From Novosphingobium silvae (GTDB lineage Bacteria > Pseudomonadota > Alphaproteobacteria > Sphingomonadales > Sphingomonadaceae): DNA of 64,000 nucleotides. The notes below the pieces were generated by a model. That model was not told the DNA's origin. It ran no database searches and worked only from the letters and a program-made list of their open reading frames with translations. Shown one piece after another: positions 19,071 through 27,846 of the stretch (position 1 is the first letter of the stretch; each line of letters starts with the position of its first letter). The position numbers and the translations under genes are program-made. Where the stretch lies: positions 62,001-126,000 of the forward strand of contig NZ_WVTD01000009.1 in NCBI RefSeq assembly GCF_009856825.1. Reading direction: 5' to 3'.

Positions 19071-19214
19071 ATCGGCGTCGATGGCTTGACTTTGCGGCCC
19101 CGATCCAGCAAGGGCCGCAACCTTGAAGGGCGGCGCCTCGGTGTCGCCCTCGTGGTATTGTCGAAACGCCGGCCTGCCAGGGCGGCTGAAACTTAGAGAG
19201 TACAGGAAACCGCC

Positions 19215-19382
19215 ATGGCGAAGCCCGCAACCGTCAAGATCCGTCTGGTCTCGACCGCCGACACCGGCTTTTTCTACGTCACGAAGAAGAATCCCCGGAA
19301 CACGACCGAAAAGATGAACTTCAAGAAGTACGATCCCGTCGTGCGCAAGCACGTCGAGTTCAAGGAAGCCAAGATCAAGTAA
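19215..19382 (+). CDS. rpmG: 50S ribosomal protein L33
   Basis: 55 residues, start [15 protein letters not shown] with T-K-K-N-P-R-N-T-T and the ending E-A-K-I-K. This is the classic Cys-free (zinc-independent) L33 of proteobacteria. A purine-rich ACAGGAAA lies about seven bases before the ATG. Located between ppk2 and lolA. Confidence 0.95.
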   Translation: MAKPATVKIRLVSTADTGFFYVTKKNPRNTTEKMNFKKYDPVVRKHVEFKEAKIK

Positions 19383-19424
19383 GGTTCACGGTCGGTTCAA
19401 GGCTGTGAGCCCAACGGGAAAGCC

Positions 19425-20081
19425 ATGAACCGAACCATAAAGACCTTTCGATCCTGCGTGGGCGCGGCCGCTTTGGCCGCGCTTTCCGTTCCTGCCCTCG
19501 TCCCTGCGAGCACTGCGCTTGCCGCCTCCCCCGAGGATGCGCGGCACTTGTCGCAGGCCGTGGAAGCGCTTCGCGCCATCGACACGTTGAAGGCGGACTT
19601 CGTCCAGACCGACCGGTCCGGCCAGTCCGTTCGGGGTGCCCTGACGCTCAAGCGCCCCGGCAGGATCCGCTTCCAGTACGAGAAGAGCGCCAACATGCTC
19701 ATCGTCGGAGACGGCAAGGCGCTGACGCTTATCGATTACGACGTGCGCCAGGTGCAGCGCTGGCCGATCAGCAACAGCCCTCTCGGCGCGCTGCTCGATC
19801 CCAAGCGGGACGTCGCCAAGTACGGCAAGGTGCTGAGCACCGGCAACCCCAACGTCGTCAGCATCGAGGTGCGCGATCGCTCGCATCCCGAATACGGCGT
19901 CATCACGCTGATCTTCCAGCGCAAGGCGTCGGCTCCGGGCGGGCTCGAGCTGACGTACTGGGTCGCACTCGATTCGCAGAACAAGCGCACCACCATCGCC
20001 TTATCCAACCAGCGCTACGGCGTTCCGGTCACCGACAACGATTTCCGGTGGGTCGATCCGCGTCCCCGCAATCGCCGCTGA
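19425..20081 (+). CDS. lolA: Outer-membrane lipoprotein carrier LolA
   Basis: 218 residues. The signal peptide ends near A-L-A-A. The mature part has the LolA pattern: L-K-A-D-F-V-Q-T near the start, G-x-L-x-L-K-R-P-G-R-I-R-F-Q-Y, and the late T-T-I-A-L-S-N-Q-R-Y-G-V-P-V with F-R-W-V-D-P. It ferries lipoproteins from LolCDE to the outer membrane across the periplasm. It lies 42 bases after rpmG, and a candidate small RNA follows it. Confidence 0.93.
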   Translation: MNRTIKTFRSCVGAAALAALSVPALVPASTALAASPEDARHLSQAVEALRAIDTLKADFVQTDRSGQSVRGALTLKRPGRIRFQYEKSANMLIVGDGKALTLIDYDVRQVQRWPISNSPLGALLDPKRDVAKYGKVLSTGNPNVVSIEVRDRSHPEYGVITLIFQRKASAPGGLELTYWVALDSQNKRTTIALSNQRYGVPVTDNDFRWVDPRPRNRR

Positions 20082-20166
20082 GGGGGTTATCGACGGATCG
20101 GAACGATTCGTCGACCAGCGTGCCTGCCTAGCGACAAACCGCTACAGTTTTCTAGCAGCCGTTCAC

Positions 20167-20194
20167 TTGCCAGCAAGGCGATCAAGCCTACATT
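20167..20194 (+). promoter_or_regulatory. Candidate sigma-70 promoter of a small RNA
   Basis: TTGCCA at 20167-20172 and TACATT at 20189-20194 with a 16-base spacer. Transcription would begin at about 20201, the base at which the folded RNA described next begins. Neither lolA nor xthA needs a promoter at this exact place. Prediction from sequence only. Confidence 0.5.
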
Positions 20195-20200
20195 GAGTTT

Positions 20201-20328
20201 GTCAGAGCGGCTTTGAGGCGGGTTTTCCCCCCTGTTGCCCGCGCCTCCTGAGTGGTCGCTCTGATACTAGCGTGACGAACGCTTACAGGAACCCTCGAGC
20301 CTCTGCCCCCGGCTCGAGGGTTTTCTGT
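20201..20328 (+). ncRNA. Candidate intergenic small RNA of about 128 nt
   Basis: A promoter-like pair ends just upstream, and a textbook terminator ends the segment. The body folds as an eight-pair stem TCAGAGCG (20202-20209) with CGCTCTGA (20257-20264). Inside it is a second stem GAGGCG (20215-20220) with CGCCTC (20242-20247) and a loop carrying a run of six C (20227-20232). The CCTCCT at 20244-20249 and the C-run could pair with Shine-Dalgarno sequences, as in trans-acting sRNAs with C-rich loops. No open frame of note is present. It might instead be the 3' untranslated end of the lolA transcript. I do not recognise a named family. Confidence 0.5.
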
Positions 20329-20330
20329 TT
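20292..20330 (+). terminator. Rho-independent terminator
   Basis: Perfect ten-pair stem CCCTCGAGCC (20292-20301) with GGCTCGAGGG (20311-20320), nine-base loop, then TTTTCTGTTT. Ends the candidate small RNA and any read-through from lolA. Confidence 0.85.
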
Positions 20331-20491
20331 GGATGGCCGGCTTTCGTCCCATCCTGGCTGAGGCAAATCAGGCCATCCAAGACGTCGCGCGGTTTCCCTG
20401 GAAACGGAAGGTTCTACCGTCTGCCGACCCGCTCATCCCGCGCTTGGCGAGGGGTGGCAATTCTCTTGAGCGATGCCTAAAGCTGCGCGCC

Positions 20492-21280
20492 ATGAAGATC
20501 GCCACCTGGAACATCAACTCCGTTCGCTTGCGCATCGACCAGGTCGAACGCCTGCTGACCGAGCAGGCTCCCGACGTACTGTGCCTGCAGGAGATCAAGG
20601 TCGCCGAGCACCTGTTCCCGCACGAAATGTTCGAGCGGCTGGGCTACACCCACCGTGCGATCCATGGGCAGAAGGGCTATCACGGCGTCGCCACCGTATC
20701 GAAAGTGCCCTTCCGTGACTTCTCGAAGCATGACTGGCAGGACAACGGCGAGGCGCGGCACATCGGCGTGGAACTGCTGGGGCCGGGGCAGGGCATGATC
20801 CTGGAGAACGTATACATCCCCGCGGGCGGCGACGTGGCCGATCGCGAGGTGAATCCAAAGTTCGGCCAGAAGCTGGACTTCCTCGAGCGGATGACCCGCT
20901 GGGCCGATGCGATCGATCGCCCCACGCTGATCGTGGGCGACTTCAACATCGCGCCGCTCGAATGCGACGTCTACGATCACAAGGCACTGCTCAAGGTGGT
21001 CAGCCACACGCCCGTCGAGGTGGAGACGCTGAAGCGCTTCCAGGACGCGCACGGGTGGGAGGACATGGGCCGCCGCTTCATCCCCGCGCCCGAACGCAAT
21101 TACTCGTGGTGGTCCTATCGCAGCTACTGGCGCCAGAAGGACCAGGGGCGGCGGCTCGACCACATGTGGGCCTCGCCCGAGCTTGCCCCGCAGGCGCGCG
21201 GGCACCACTTCGTCGAGGAGACGCGCCGCTGGGAGCAGCCGAGCGACCATATCCCGCTGGTGACGGAGTTCGAACTCTGA
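20492..21280 (+). CDS. xthA: Exodeoxyribonuclease III
   Basis: 262 residues, EEP-fold AP endonuclease and 3' exonuclease of base-excision repair. The start M-K-I-A-T-W-N-I-N-S-V-R is diagnostic. L-Q-E-I-K (metal Glu), G-D-F-N-I-A-P and the final S-D-H-I-P-L-V catalytic segment are all present. Normal length. ribA follows after 23 bases on the same strand. Confidence 0.95.
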   Translation: MKIATWNINSVRLRIDQVERLLTEQAPDVLCLQEIKVAEHLFPHEMFERLGYTHRAIHGQKGYHGVATVSKVPFRDFSKHDWQDNGEARHIGVELLGPGQGMILENVYIPAGGDVADREVNPKFGQKLDFLERMTRWADAIDRPTLIVGDFNIAPLECDVYDHKALLKVVSHTPVEVETLKRFQDAHGWEDMGRRFIPAPERNYSWWSYRSYWRQKDQGRRLDHMWASPELAPQARGHHFVEETRRWEQPSDHIPLVTEFEL

Positions 21281-21303
21281 GCCGGGCGCCTGCGCCTCGG
21301 CGC

Positions 21304-22362
21304 GTGGCGCTGGCTCTCGATGCGCTGCGTCACGGCTGGTCGATCCGGGTGGATGGCGGCGACGTGCTCCTTCCGGCCGAGACAGGGCTGGGCGGCGAGG
21401 CCGCAGCACCGCTGATGCTGATTTCGGCCGCCCGTGCCGCGACGCTCAAGCTGGCGAACCAGCGCGAAGCCGCCGTGCCCGAAGCTCCTGTGCTGATCCG
21501 CGCAGCCGAGCCTTTCGACCTTGAAACGGCGCGCGCGGTCGCCGATCCGGCGCTCGACCTTGCCTATCCGATGAAAGGTCCGTTCGCGGCCGAGCACATC
21601 GACGACCCCGCCGCCGCGCAGACGGCGATGGAACTGGCGCGGCTTGCCGGCATCCTCCCCGCCTTCCTAGTCCATGGCAGATCCGGGGCCGGGACCGGGA
21701 TGGAACTGGGCTCCGAGGCGCAGGACGTATCGAGCGCGGACCTTGCCGAGTGGAAGGACACACGGCACCTGACCATCGCCTCCCGCGCGCACTTGCCGGT
21801 CGCGGCGACCGAGAACGCCGAGATCGTGGCATTCCGTGCGCTCGACGACATGCGCGAACATGTCGCCCTCGTGATTGGCACGCAGGACGGCGGCCGTCCC
21901 CCGCTCGTGCGCTTGCACTCCGAGTGCCTGACCGGCGACATCCTCGGCAGCCTGAAATGCGATTGCGGCCCGCAGCTCGATGCGGCGTTGCGCGCCATGG
22001 CGGACGAAGCGCGGGCAGGGGGCTGGGGCGTGCTGCTCTACCTGCGGCAGGAGGGACGCGGCATCGGCCTTGTCAACAAACTGCGCGCCTATGCGCTTCA
22101 GGACCTCGGCTTCGATACGGTCGATGCCAATAACCGGCTCGGTCTTCCCAGCGAGGCGCGCGACTTCCCGGTGGCGGCACGGATGCTCGAACTGCTGGGC
22201 GTCTCGCGCATCCGGCTGATGACGAACAACCCTGGCAAAGTGGCGGCCCTGCGCGACGTTGGCGTCGACGTGGTGGAGCGCGTGCCGCACCGGTTGCCGC
22301 CCAATCCGCACAACGCCCGCTATCTTGATACGAAGCGCGATCGCACCGGGCACCTGCTATAG
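21304..22362 (+). CDS. ribA: GTP cyclohydrolase II
   Basis: 352 residues. The catalytic domain has the zinc Cys set H-S-E-C-L-T-G-D-I-L-G-S-L-K-C-D-C-G and the R-Q-E-G-R-G-I-G-L segment, then the T-N-N-P-G-K tail motif. It opens the imidazole ring of GTP for riboflavin synthesis. The ~140-residue N-terminal half does not carry the RibB (DHBP synthase) motifs and looks like a degenerate partner domain, as in other sphingomonad RibA proteins. Start GTG 21304 is the first plausible start after xthA. Confidence 0.9.
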   Translation: MALALDALRHGWSIRVDGGDVLLPAETGLGGEAAAPLMLISAARAATLKLANQREAAVPEAPVLIRAAEPFDLETARAVADPALDLAYPMKGPFAAEHIDDPAAAQTAMELARLAGILPAFLVHGRSGAGTGMELGSEAQDVSSADLAEWKDTRHLTIASRAHLPVAATENAEIVAFRALDDMREHVALVIGTQDGGRPPLVRLHSECLTGDILGSLKCDCGPQLDAALRAMADEARAGGWGVLLYLRQEGRGIGLVNKLRAYALQDLGFDTVDANNRLGLPSEARDFPVAARMLELLGVSRIRLMTNNPGKVAALRDVGVDVVERVPHRLPPNPHNARYLDTKRDRTGHLL

Positions 22363-22434
22363 GCTGCACGCCTCCCCGCCGGGCCGCCTCGTCTCTGTAT
22401 GGGGCGCTCTTTCCCTGATCCGCAGCGCAAGCGG

Positions 22435-23784
22435 TCAGAGGAACCAGGTCGCCACGAGCGTCACCGTGCACAGGAACGTGACCAAGGTCGTCGCCCAGCC
22501 GAGCAGGTTGGTCCAGCGCCCGTTGGTCCTTGCGCCCACTACCGAGCGACTGTTGGTGAGCAGCATCATCAGCAGCAGGAGCGGTGGCACCGAGAAGCCC
22601 TGGACGATGCCCGACCAGACCAGCATCTTCATCGGGTTGAGGCCAAGGAAGTTCATCGCCACCGCCATCGCCGTCACTATGGCGATGATGGCGTAGAACA
22701 GGCGGTTATGGCTTGGCTCGTCGTGCAGGCTGCCTTCGCGGCCGATGCCCTGCACCACGTCGTAGGCGGCGCCCGTCGTCATGATCGGCACCGCCAGGAA
22801 GCCGACCCCAACCACCCCTGCGGCGAAGAGATACTTCGCACCTTCGCCTGCCAGCGGTTCAAGCGCGGCGGCAGCCTGCGCGGCGCTGTCGATCTCGGTC
22901 TGGCCCGCAGGATGCAGCGTCAGTCCGGTGGAAAGGATGATGAAGTAGAGGATGATGTTCGAGAAGACCATGCCGACCAGCACGTCGCGGCTGGTGCGCT
23001 TCATCTCGCGGCGGGTCGCGCCCTTTCGTTGCCACAGCCGTCGCCGGCCGATGGCGATCTGCTCCTCCACCTCCTGGTTCGACTGCCAGGTATAGACATA
23101 GGCCGAGAGCGAGGTGCCGATGCAGGCCACCACCAGCGCGATGAACTCGGCGCTGAACTCGATCTTGGGGAAGAACGTGGCGCGCAGCACCTGCACCGGG
23201 TCGGGCCGTGCCATGACGGCGGCGGCGACATAGGCGAACAGGATCAGCGCAAGCCAGCGGAACACCCGGCGGATCAGCGTGTAGGAGCCGAAGTACTGGA
23301 CCGCGAAGATCACGGCCGCAGCGCCCGTCACGATCAGGGGAACCGGGATGGGCACCAGCAGGTTCAGCGCGGCGCCGATGCCGCCAAGATCGGCGGCGGC
23401 CTCGATGATGTTGCCCAGGAACGCCAGCGTCACCATCGGGTACAGGACCCAGCGGGGGAACCGGTCGCGGATGCAGGCGAACAGCCCCTTGCCGTAGACC
23501 TGCCCGATTTTCGCCGACAGGTAGGTGACGACATACATCATCGGCAGCAGGACCGGCGCGAGCCAGAGGAAGCCCAGCCCGAAGCGCGCGCCCGCGCTCG
23601 CGTAAGTGCCGATCGCGGAGGGGTCGTCGTCGGCCGCTCCGGTGACCACCCCCGCGCCGACGAGCTTCATCAGCCCCGCCGGGGGCGGGGGCGCGTGAAC
23701 CTGCGTATCGGCTTCCAGAGGCTCGCGGATGGAATCTGGCACGGGGATCTCGCGTGGGTTGCTGGAGGCGTAACCCTCCAGCAA
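22435..23784 (-). CDS. Nramp-family metal transporter, non-canonical type
   Basis: 449 residues, about eleven membrane helices. Helix 1 has D-D-D-P-S-A-I-G-T-Y in place of the usual D-P-G-N. The helix expected to carry the M-P-H metal-binding motif instead reads G-T-S-L-S-A-Y-V-Y-T-W-Q-S-N-Q-E. It therefore belongs to a divergent branch of the MntH/Nramp superfamily whose substrate need not be manganese. Convergent to ribA, monocistronic. Confidence 0.85.
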   Translation of the reverse strand: MLEGYASSNPREIPVPDSIREPLEADTQVHAPPPPAGLMKLVGAGVVTGAADDDPSAIGTYASAGARFGLGFLWLAPVLLPMMYVVTYLSAKIGQVYGKGLFACIRDRFPRWVLYPMVTLAFLGNIIEAAADLGGIGAALNLLVPIPVPLIVTGAAAVIFAVQYFGSYTLIRRVFRWLALILFAYVAAAVMARPDPVQVLRATFFPKIEFSAEFIALVVACIGTSLSAYVYTWQSNQEVEEQIAIGRRRLWQRKGATRREMKRTSRDVLVGMVFSNIILYFIILSTGLTLHPAGQTEIDSAAQAAAALEPLAGEGAKYLFAAGVVGVGFLAVPIMTTGAAYDVVQGIGREGSLHDEPSHNRLFYAIIAIVTAMAVAMNFLGLNPMKMLVWSGIVQGFSVPPLLLLMMLLTNSRSVVGARTNGRWTNLLGWATTLVTFLCTVTLVATWFL

Positions 23785-23857
23785 CCCCGCGGTTCACCCA
23801 AAAAGCGCTGTCGTGCCCGGGATTACCGTCGGGAAAGCGTTTTCCGAAAAGGCCGGA

Positions 23858-24814
23858 TCAGCGCTTTTCGTAGCGTACCATCCCGGTGCCCAGCGTATTC
23901 GCGCCCAGCTTGACCGCGTCGCCCGACCAGTCCGCGACGAAGGCGCTGCGACGGTCGATCCCGGGTCCGAAGCGCGCGTTGTTGCCTTCGACCACAAGGC
24001 CGCCCGAGGCGTGATTGCGGTGCTCGGCGGCGACCGCGATGAAGGCGGAGTAGTTTTCCTTGTCCCGTCCCTGCACGAACCAGTTGCCCCTGATCTCTCC
24101 CGTGGCACCATCGGCAAGGTCGATCATGTAATTGGTTCCCCGCCCTCGCGAATCATCGAAGCTGCAGTCCCGGATCGTGATCCGGCCCGCGCGGGACTTG
24201 GCGTAGTGGCCGCCGGTGCCCGCCTCGAAGCGGCTGCGCGTGACGGTGAGCGCGCCGTAGTTGCCGATGTAGATCGAGTGCGCGCAGCCCGACCCTTCGC
24301 ACGTACCCAGGCGGGTGAACGTGGACTTGTCGATGGTAATGGTGCTGGCGGGATCGTCGCCCGAGAGTATCCCCTGCTCGCTGTCGCGAAACCAGCTCTG
24401 GCTGACCTCGAGGTTGCCGCGTTCGAGGCGAACGCCGGCGCCGTTCTTGTCGGAGACGCGGATGTTGGCGAAGACCAGTCCCTCGATCCGCGCGGACCGC
24501 CCGCGCAGTACCAGCGCGCCCTTGCCCTCGCACGCCACGCCGTCGAACACGGACTGTCCGGGCACGGCGGCCTGGTACGTCACGTCGCCAGCGGCCTGAA
24601 TGGCGCAGTCGGCAAAGCGCATGGAGCCGAAGCGGATGGTGCCGCGTCCCTCTCCGATGGCGTCCACCGCATCCTGCAGCCGGGCGAAGCTGCGGCCGCT
24701 CTCCACCACGGTATAGGGCGCTTCCGAAGGCGCGCCCTGCGCGAGCGTGGACGCGGCGGGAAGGGCAGCGAGGAGCGCTGCCGGGGCGAATGCGAGTCGG
24801 GCCAGGCGGATCAT
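23858..24814 (-). CDS. Secreted right-handed parallel beta-helix protein
   Basis: 318 residues with a signal peptide ending near T-L-A-Q-G. The body is a series of short beta-strand repeats with G, N and D turns (for example I-R-V-S-D-K-N-G-A-G-V-R-L, T-V-T-R-S-R-F, I-T-I-R-D-C-S-F), the pattern of pectate-lyase-like beta-helix domains. No lyase catalytic set is identifiable. Location periplasmic or extracellular. Role unknown. Confidence 0.75.
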   Translation of the reverse strand: MIRLARLAFAPAALLAALPAASTLAQGAPSEAPYTVVESGRSFARLQDAVDAIGEGRGTIRFGSMRFADCAIQAAGDVTYQAAVPGQSVFDGVACEGKGALVLRGRSARIEGLVFANIRVSDKNGAGVRLERGNLEVSQSWFRDSEQGILSGDDPASTITIDKSTFTRLGTCEGSGCAHSIYIGNYGALTVTRSRFEAGTGGHYAKSRAGRITIRDCSFDDSRGRGTNYMIDLADGATGEIRGNWFVQGRDKENYSAFIAVAAEHRNHASGGLVVEGNNARFGPGIDRRSAFVADWSGDAVKLGANTLGTGMVRYEKR

Positions 24815-24889
24815 CGTCGCACGCTAGCCGGGGTTGGCGATGATGGGAGGGCGGAGTGCGCGCCGTCCCGCTAAGGGACAGTCGGCCTG

Positions 24890-25351
24890 CTAGTCCTTCT
24901 CTCCCCAGCGCCACTTCCAGCCGCCGCGCGTCCGGCGTGCGGCCACGGTGACGAAGACCGTCGTGACGATCACGAACAGCACGAAGGCTGTCGTGCGTGC
25001 GGCGCCGTGCCCGGTGCGGTCGAGCATCCCGATCCCCGCCAGTGCGGCAAGGTAGGAGGCGATGAGCATCCAGCCCTGCCAGGCGATGGGAAGCCCGGCG
25101 CCGTAGCCGTAGCGCCTTGGCGCGAACCAGGCGCGCTTGTCGAACGTCGTGTGCAGCATCGCGCCTTCTCCTGATCCTGCGGAGCGGGCAGGCCTGCCGC
25201 CGCGGGCCGGTTCCGCCGCATCGACCTTGATCCCGCGCCGGGCGAGCGCGTCGCGCAGGAGCACCTCGACCTCAGCGTTGACCGAGCGGAAGTCGGCCGA
25301 AGGTAGCATCACTTTGATATCATCGCTTCGAGGATCGTCAAATCCCGCCAT
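24890..25351 (-). CDS. Two-helix membrane protein with a ribbon-helix-helix-like N-terminus
   Basis: 153 residues. Residues about 12-40 read D-I-K-V-M-L-P-S, then R-S-V-N-A-E-V-E-V-L-L-R-D-A-L-A-R-R-G, which resembles the beta-strand and second helix of Arc/FitA antitoxin-type DNA-binding domains with the first helix missing. The C-terminal half has two membrane helices (about 88-105 and 115-135) and ends in a W-K-W-R-W basic patch. I recognise no named family. The resemblance to Arc is weak. Divergent from a small YdcH-like gene. Confidence 0.6.
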   Translation of the reverse strand: MAGFDDPRSDDIKVMLPSADFRSVNAEVEVLLRDALARRGIKVDAAEPARGGRPARSAGSGEGAMLHTTFDKRAWFAPRRYGYGAGLPIAWQGWMLIASYLAALAGIGMLDRTGHGAARTTAFVLFVIVTTVFVTVAARRTRGGWKWRWGEKD

Positions 25352-25576
25352 CGCGCAGCGCTGGGTTGAAATTCGGTCGTGCCGCCCGTATAAGGAGCAG
25401 GCGGGCCGGGCCCCTCTGGCGCGGTGCATGGTCGATACCTGCACCTCGTGATGTCGGACCGCATCGGGTGATACCGGTGCAGGTTCCAGTCGTGACGCTT
25501 ATCGGAATTGTTTCGTCACGCAACCTCCCTCCGGGCTCATCCGATCGAACCAACGCAAGTTCGATAGGGATTTGAA
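25352..25576. other. Divergent intergenic region with two exact inverted repeats
   Basis: ACCTGCACC (25437-25445) is repeated inverted as GGTGCAGGT (25476-25484), and CGTGACG (from 25490) as CGTCACG (from 25513). Both lie between the divergent starts at 25351 and 25577 and could be regulator sites or RNA hairpins. No gene seen in the region. Confidence 0.4.
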
Positions 25577-25771
25577 ATGACCGAACGCATGTTCCGCCTG
25601 CTCGAGCGCCACCAGAAGCTCGACGCCCTGTTCCAGCGTGCCAAGAACCGGACCCGGGTCGATCCTCTCGAGGTCGCCTGGCTGAGGAAGCGCAAGCTTG
25701 CCGCGAGAGCGCGTCTGGCCATGCTGCTGCCGTCGCAGCAGTGGACCCGCGCCGGAACGTCCCTCGCCTGA
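25577..25771 (+). CDS. Small YdcH/DUF465-like protein
   Basis: 64 residues, all helical, with the family pattern L-E-R-H-Q-K-L-D near residue 9 and a basic end W-L-R-K-R-K-L-A-A-R-A-R-L. DUF465 proteins are small coiled-coil proteins of unknown role. Two more genes of this type lie 7 kb downstream (32398-32595 and 32849-33004). Confidence 0.7.
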   Translation: MTERMFRLLERHQKLDALFQRAKNRTRVDPLEVAWLRKRKLAARARLAMLLPSQQWTRAGTSLA

Positions 25772-25846
25772 CGCGCCCATGCCGCCGCCCCGAACTGCGG
25801 GCGCGGCGGGCTTCCTCTTTCGGTTACCTGAGAAGGCGACGACATC

Positions 25847-26842
25847 ATGGAATTCCTTTTTGCCGACTGGCTCGGCACCCCGGCATGGTTCTGGCTGGCC
25901 TTCGCGGCCGTCGTGCTCGTGCTCACCGCATTCGATCTCGGCGTCCTGCACAAGGACGACCGCGAGATGGGCATCGCCGAATCGCTGAAGCTTTCCGCGT
26001 TCTACATCACCATCGCACTCGTCTTCGGCGCGTGGATCTGGTGGGCGAAGGGCTCCGCACCCGCGATCGACTACTACACCGGCTACTTCATCGAGAAGGC
26101 GCTATCGATCGACAACGTCTTCGTGATCTCGATGATCTTCGGCTTCTTCGCGGTTGCGCCGAAGTACCAGTATCGCGCGCTGCTCTGGGGCATCCTGGCG
26201 GTGATCGTGCTGCGTGGCCTGATGATCGCAGGCGGCGCGGCTCTTGTCGCCAATGCCTACTGGGTCATGTACCTCTTCGCCGGGTTCCTGATCTTCACCG
26301 GCGTGAAGATGCTTTTCGCCAGCGACCACGATCCCGACATCGGCAACAACGCGGTGGTCCGCTGGATCTCGCGGCACATGCGCGTGACCAAGGTCCACCA
26401 CGGCGAACACTTCTTCGTGCGCGAACCCGACGCGCAAGGCCGGCTGGTCTGGGCCGCCACCCCGCTGTTCCTGGCGCTGGTGGTCATCAACCTCGCCGAT
26501 CTGGTCTTCGCGGTCGATTCGGTGCCGGCGATCTTCTCGATCACGACCGACACCTTCATCGTCTATACGTCGAACATCATGGCGATCCTGGGCCTGCGCG
26601 CGCTCTACTTCGCGCTGGCAGCGATGGTCCACCGCTTCCACTACCTCAAGTATGCGCTGGCGCTGGTGCTGGTGTTCATCGGAGGCAAGATCCTGATCGC
26701 CGACTTCGTGCTGGGCGGTGCCAAGTTCCCGCCGCTCATCAGCCTCGCGGTAACGCTGGCGCTGATAGCGGGCGGCGTGGTGTGGTCGCTGTGGAAGACC
26801 CGCGGGCAGGAGATGGTGAAGGAGGAGAACGTGCCCCACTGA
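25847..26842 (+). CDS. TerC family integral membrane protein
   Basis: 331 residues with nine or so membrane helices. The helix pair containing the acidic motifs F-D-L-G-V and E-K-A-L-S-I-D-N-V-F-V, and the second half L-A-D-L-V-F-A-V-D-S-V-P-A, are hallmarks of the TerC/Alx family, which handles metal export (manganese or calcium). No yybP-ykoY riboswitch landmark is visible in the 75 bases upstream. Confidence 0.93.
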   Translation: MEFLFADWLGTPAWFWLAFAAVVLVLTAFDLGVLHKDDREMGIAESLKLSAFYITIALVFGAWIWWAKGSAPAIDYYTGYFIEKALSIDNVFVISMIFGFFAVAPKYQYRALLWGILAVIVLRGLMIAGGAALVANAYWVMYLFAGFLIFTGVKMLFASDHDPDIGNNAVVRWISRHMRVTKVHHGEHFFVREPDAQGRLVWAATPLFLALVVINLADLVFAVDSVPAIFSITTDTFIVYTSNIMAILGLRALYFALAAMVHRFHYLKYALALVLVFIGGKILIADFVLGGAKFPPLISLAVTLALIAGGVVWSLWKTRGQEMVKEENVPH

Positions 26843-26925
26843 GGGGCGCGTCCCCAACGGGCAAGTGATCGGCCGGGGCGCAACAAACAGGTGCGTCGCC
26901 CCGGCCATGCCGCTACGAGGCGGCG

Positions 26926-27843
26926 ATGAGCACGACGCCCGCCACGATCCCGCCGACCGCCGCTTCTTCGTCCGCGCCCGACTGGACACCGCGGCACCTG
27001 CTGGCGCTGCTGGCGGCGAACGCCGCGCTGGCGCTGGGTGCTTGGTTCGTGCGCCTTTCGGACACGGGGCCGATCGCCGCGGGGTTCTGGCGTCTGACGC
27101 TGGCGCTGCCGGTGCTCTACCTGCTCGCCACGCGCGAGCCGGCAAGCCAGCGGCGCATGGGTCCAGGCCTGCTCGCACTGGTGATCGGGGCAGGCGTTTT
27201 CTTCGCGCTGGACCTTGCGGCATGGCACTTCGGCCTTGTGCGCACCAAGCTCGGCAACGCTTCGCTCTTCGGCAATTCGGGCAGCCTCATCGTCATGGTA
27301 TGGGGCCTCTTCGTGGCCCGAAGGGCGCCGCGCGTCCTGGAGATCGCCGCGATCGGGGCAGCGCTTGGCGGCGCGGCCCTGCTCATGGGCGGTTCGCTGG
27401 AGATCGGTCACGCCAACCTTGTAGGAGACCTGTTCTGCGTGCTGGGCGGCGTCTTCTATGCGGTCTACATCATCATGCTGAACGGCGCGCGCGAGAAGCT
27501 GGGCCAGTATTCGATGCTTGCGGTTTCCACCACCGCGAGCGCGCCCGTCATGCTGCTCGTGGCGGTTGCGATGGGCGAGGCGATCTGGCCCCACAACTGG
27601 ACGCCGCTGATCGCGCTGGCCATTTCCAGCCAGCTCATCGGGCAGGGGTTCCTGATCTATTCGCTGCGCCACTTCACGCCGCTCGTCATCGGCCTCGCGC
27701 TCATGACGCAGCCCGCACTGACGGCGACGGTGGGCTGGTTCGCCTTCGGGGAAACGCTGAGCGCGACCGACGTGGTCGGGATGGTGCTGCTCGCCGCCGC
27801 GCTCGCTCTCGCCAAGGCGGGCGACCGGCCGGCGAAGGCCTGA
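26926..27843 (+). CDS. EamA/DMT family transporter
   Basis: 305 residues, ten membrane helices arranged as two five-helix EamA repeats. Signature segments include G-F-W-R-L-T-L-A-L-P in the first half and Q-P-A-L-T-A-T-V-G-W in the second. Probably a metabolite exporter of the inner membrane; substrate unknown. The stop is three bases from the next gene, so they share a transcript. Confidence 0.9.
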   Translation: MSTTPATIPPTAASSSAPDWTPRHLLALLAANAALALGAWFVRLSDTGPIAAGFWRLTLALPVLYLLATREPASQRRMGPGLLALVIGAGVFFALDLAAWHFGLVRTKLGNASLFGNSGSLIVMVWGLFVARRAPRVLEIAAIGAALGGAALLMGGSLEIGHANLVGDLFCVLGGVFYAVYIIMLNGAREKLGQYSMLAVSTTASAPVMLLVAVAMGEAIWPHNWTPLIALAISSQLIGQGFLIYSLRHFTPLVIGLALMTQPALTATVGWFAFGETLSATDVVGMVLLAAALALAKAGDRPAKA

Positions 27844-27846
27844 TCC

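Noticed and set aside
14634..19352. Very long open frame of more than 1,500 codons on the minus strand
   Set aside because: It lies opposite the ABC transporter, M13 peptidase, uppP, ppk2 and rpmG genes. Its sequence is Arg/Gly/Ala-rich as expected of an antisense shadow in high-GC DNA.
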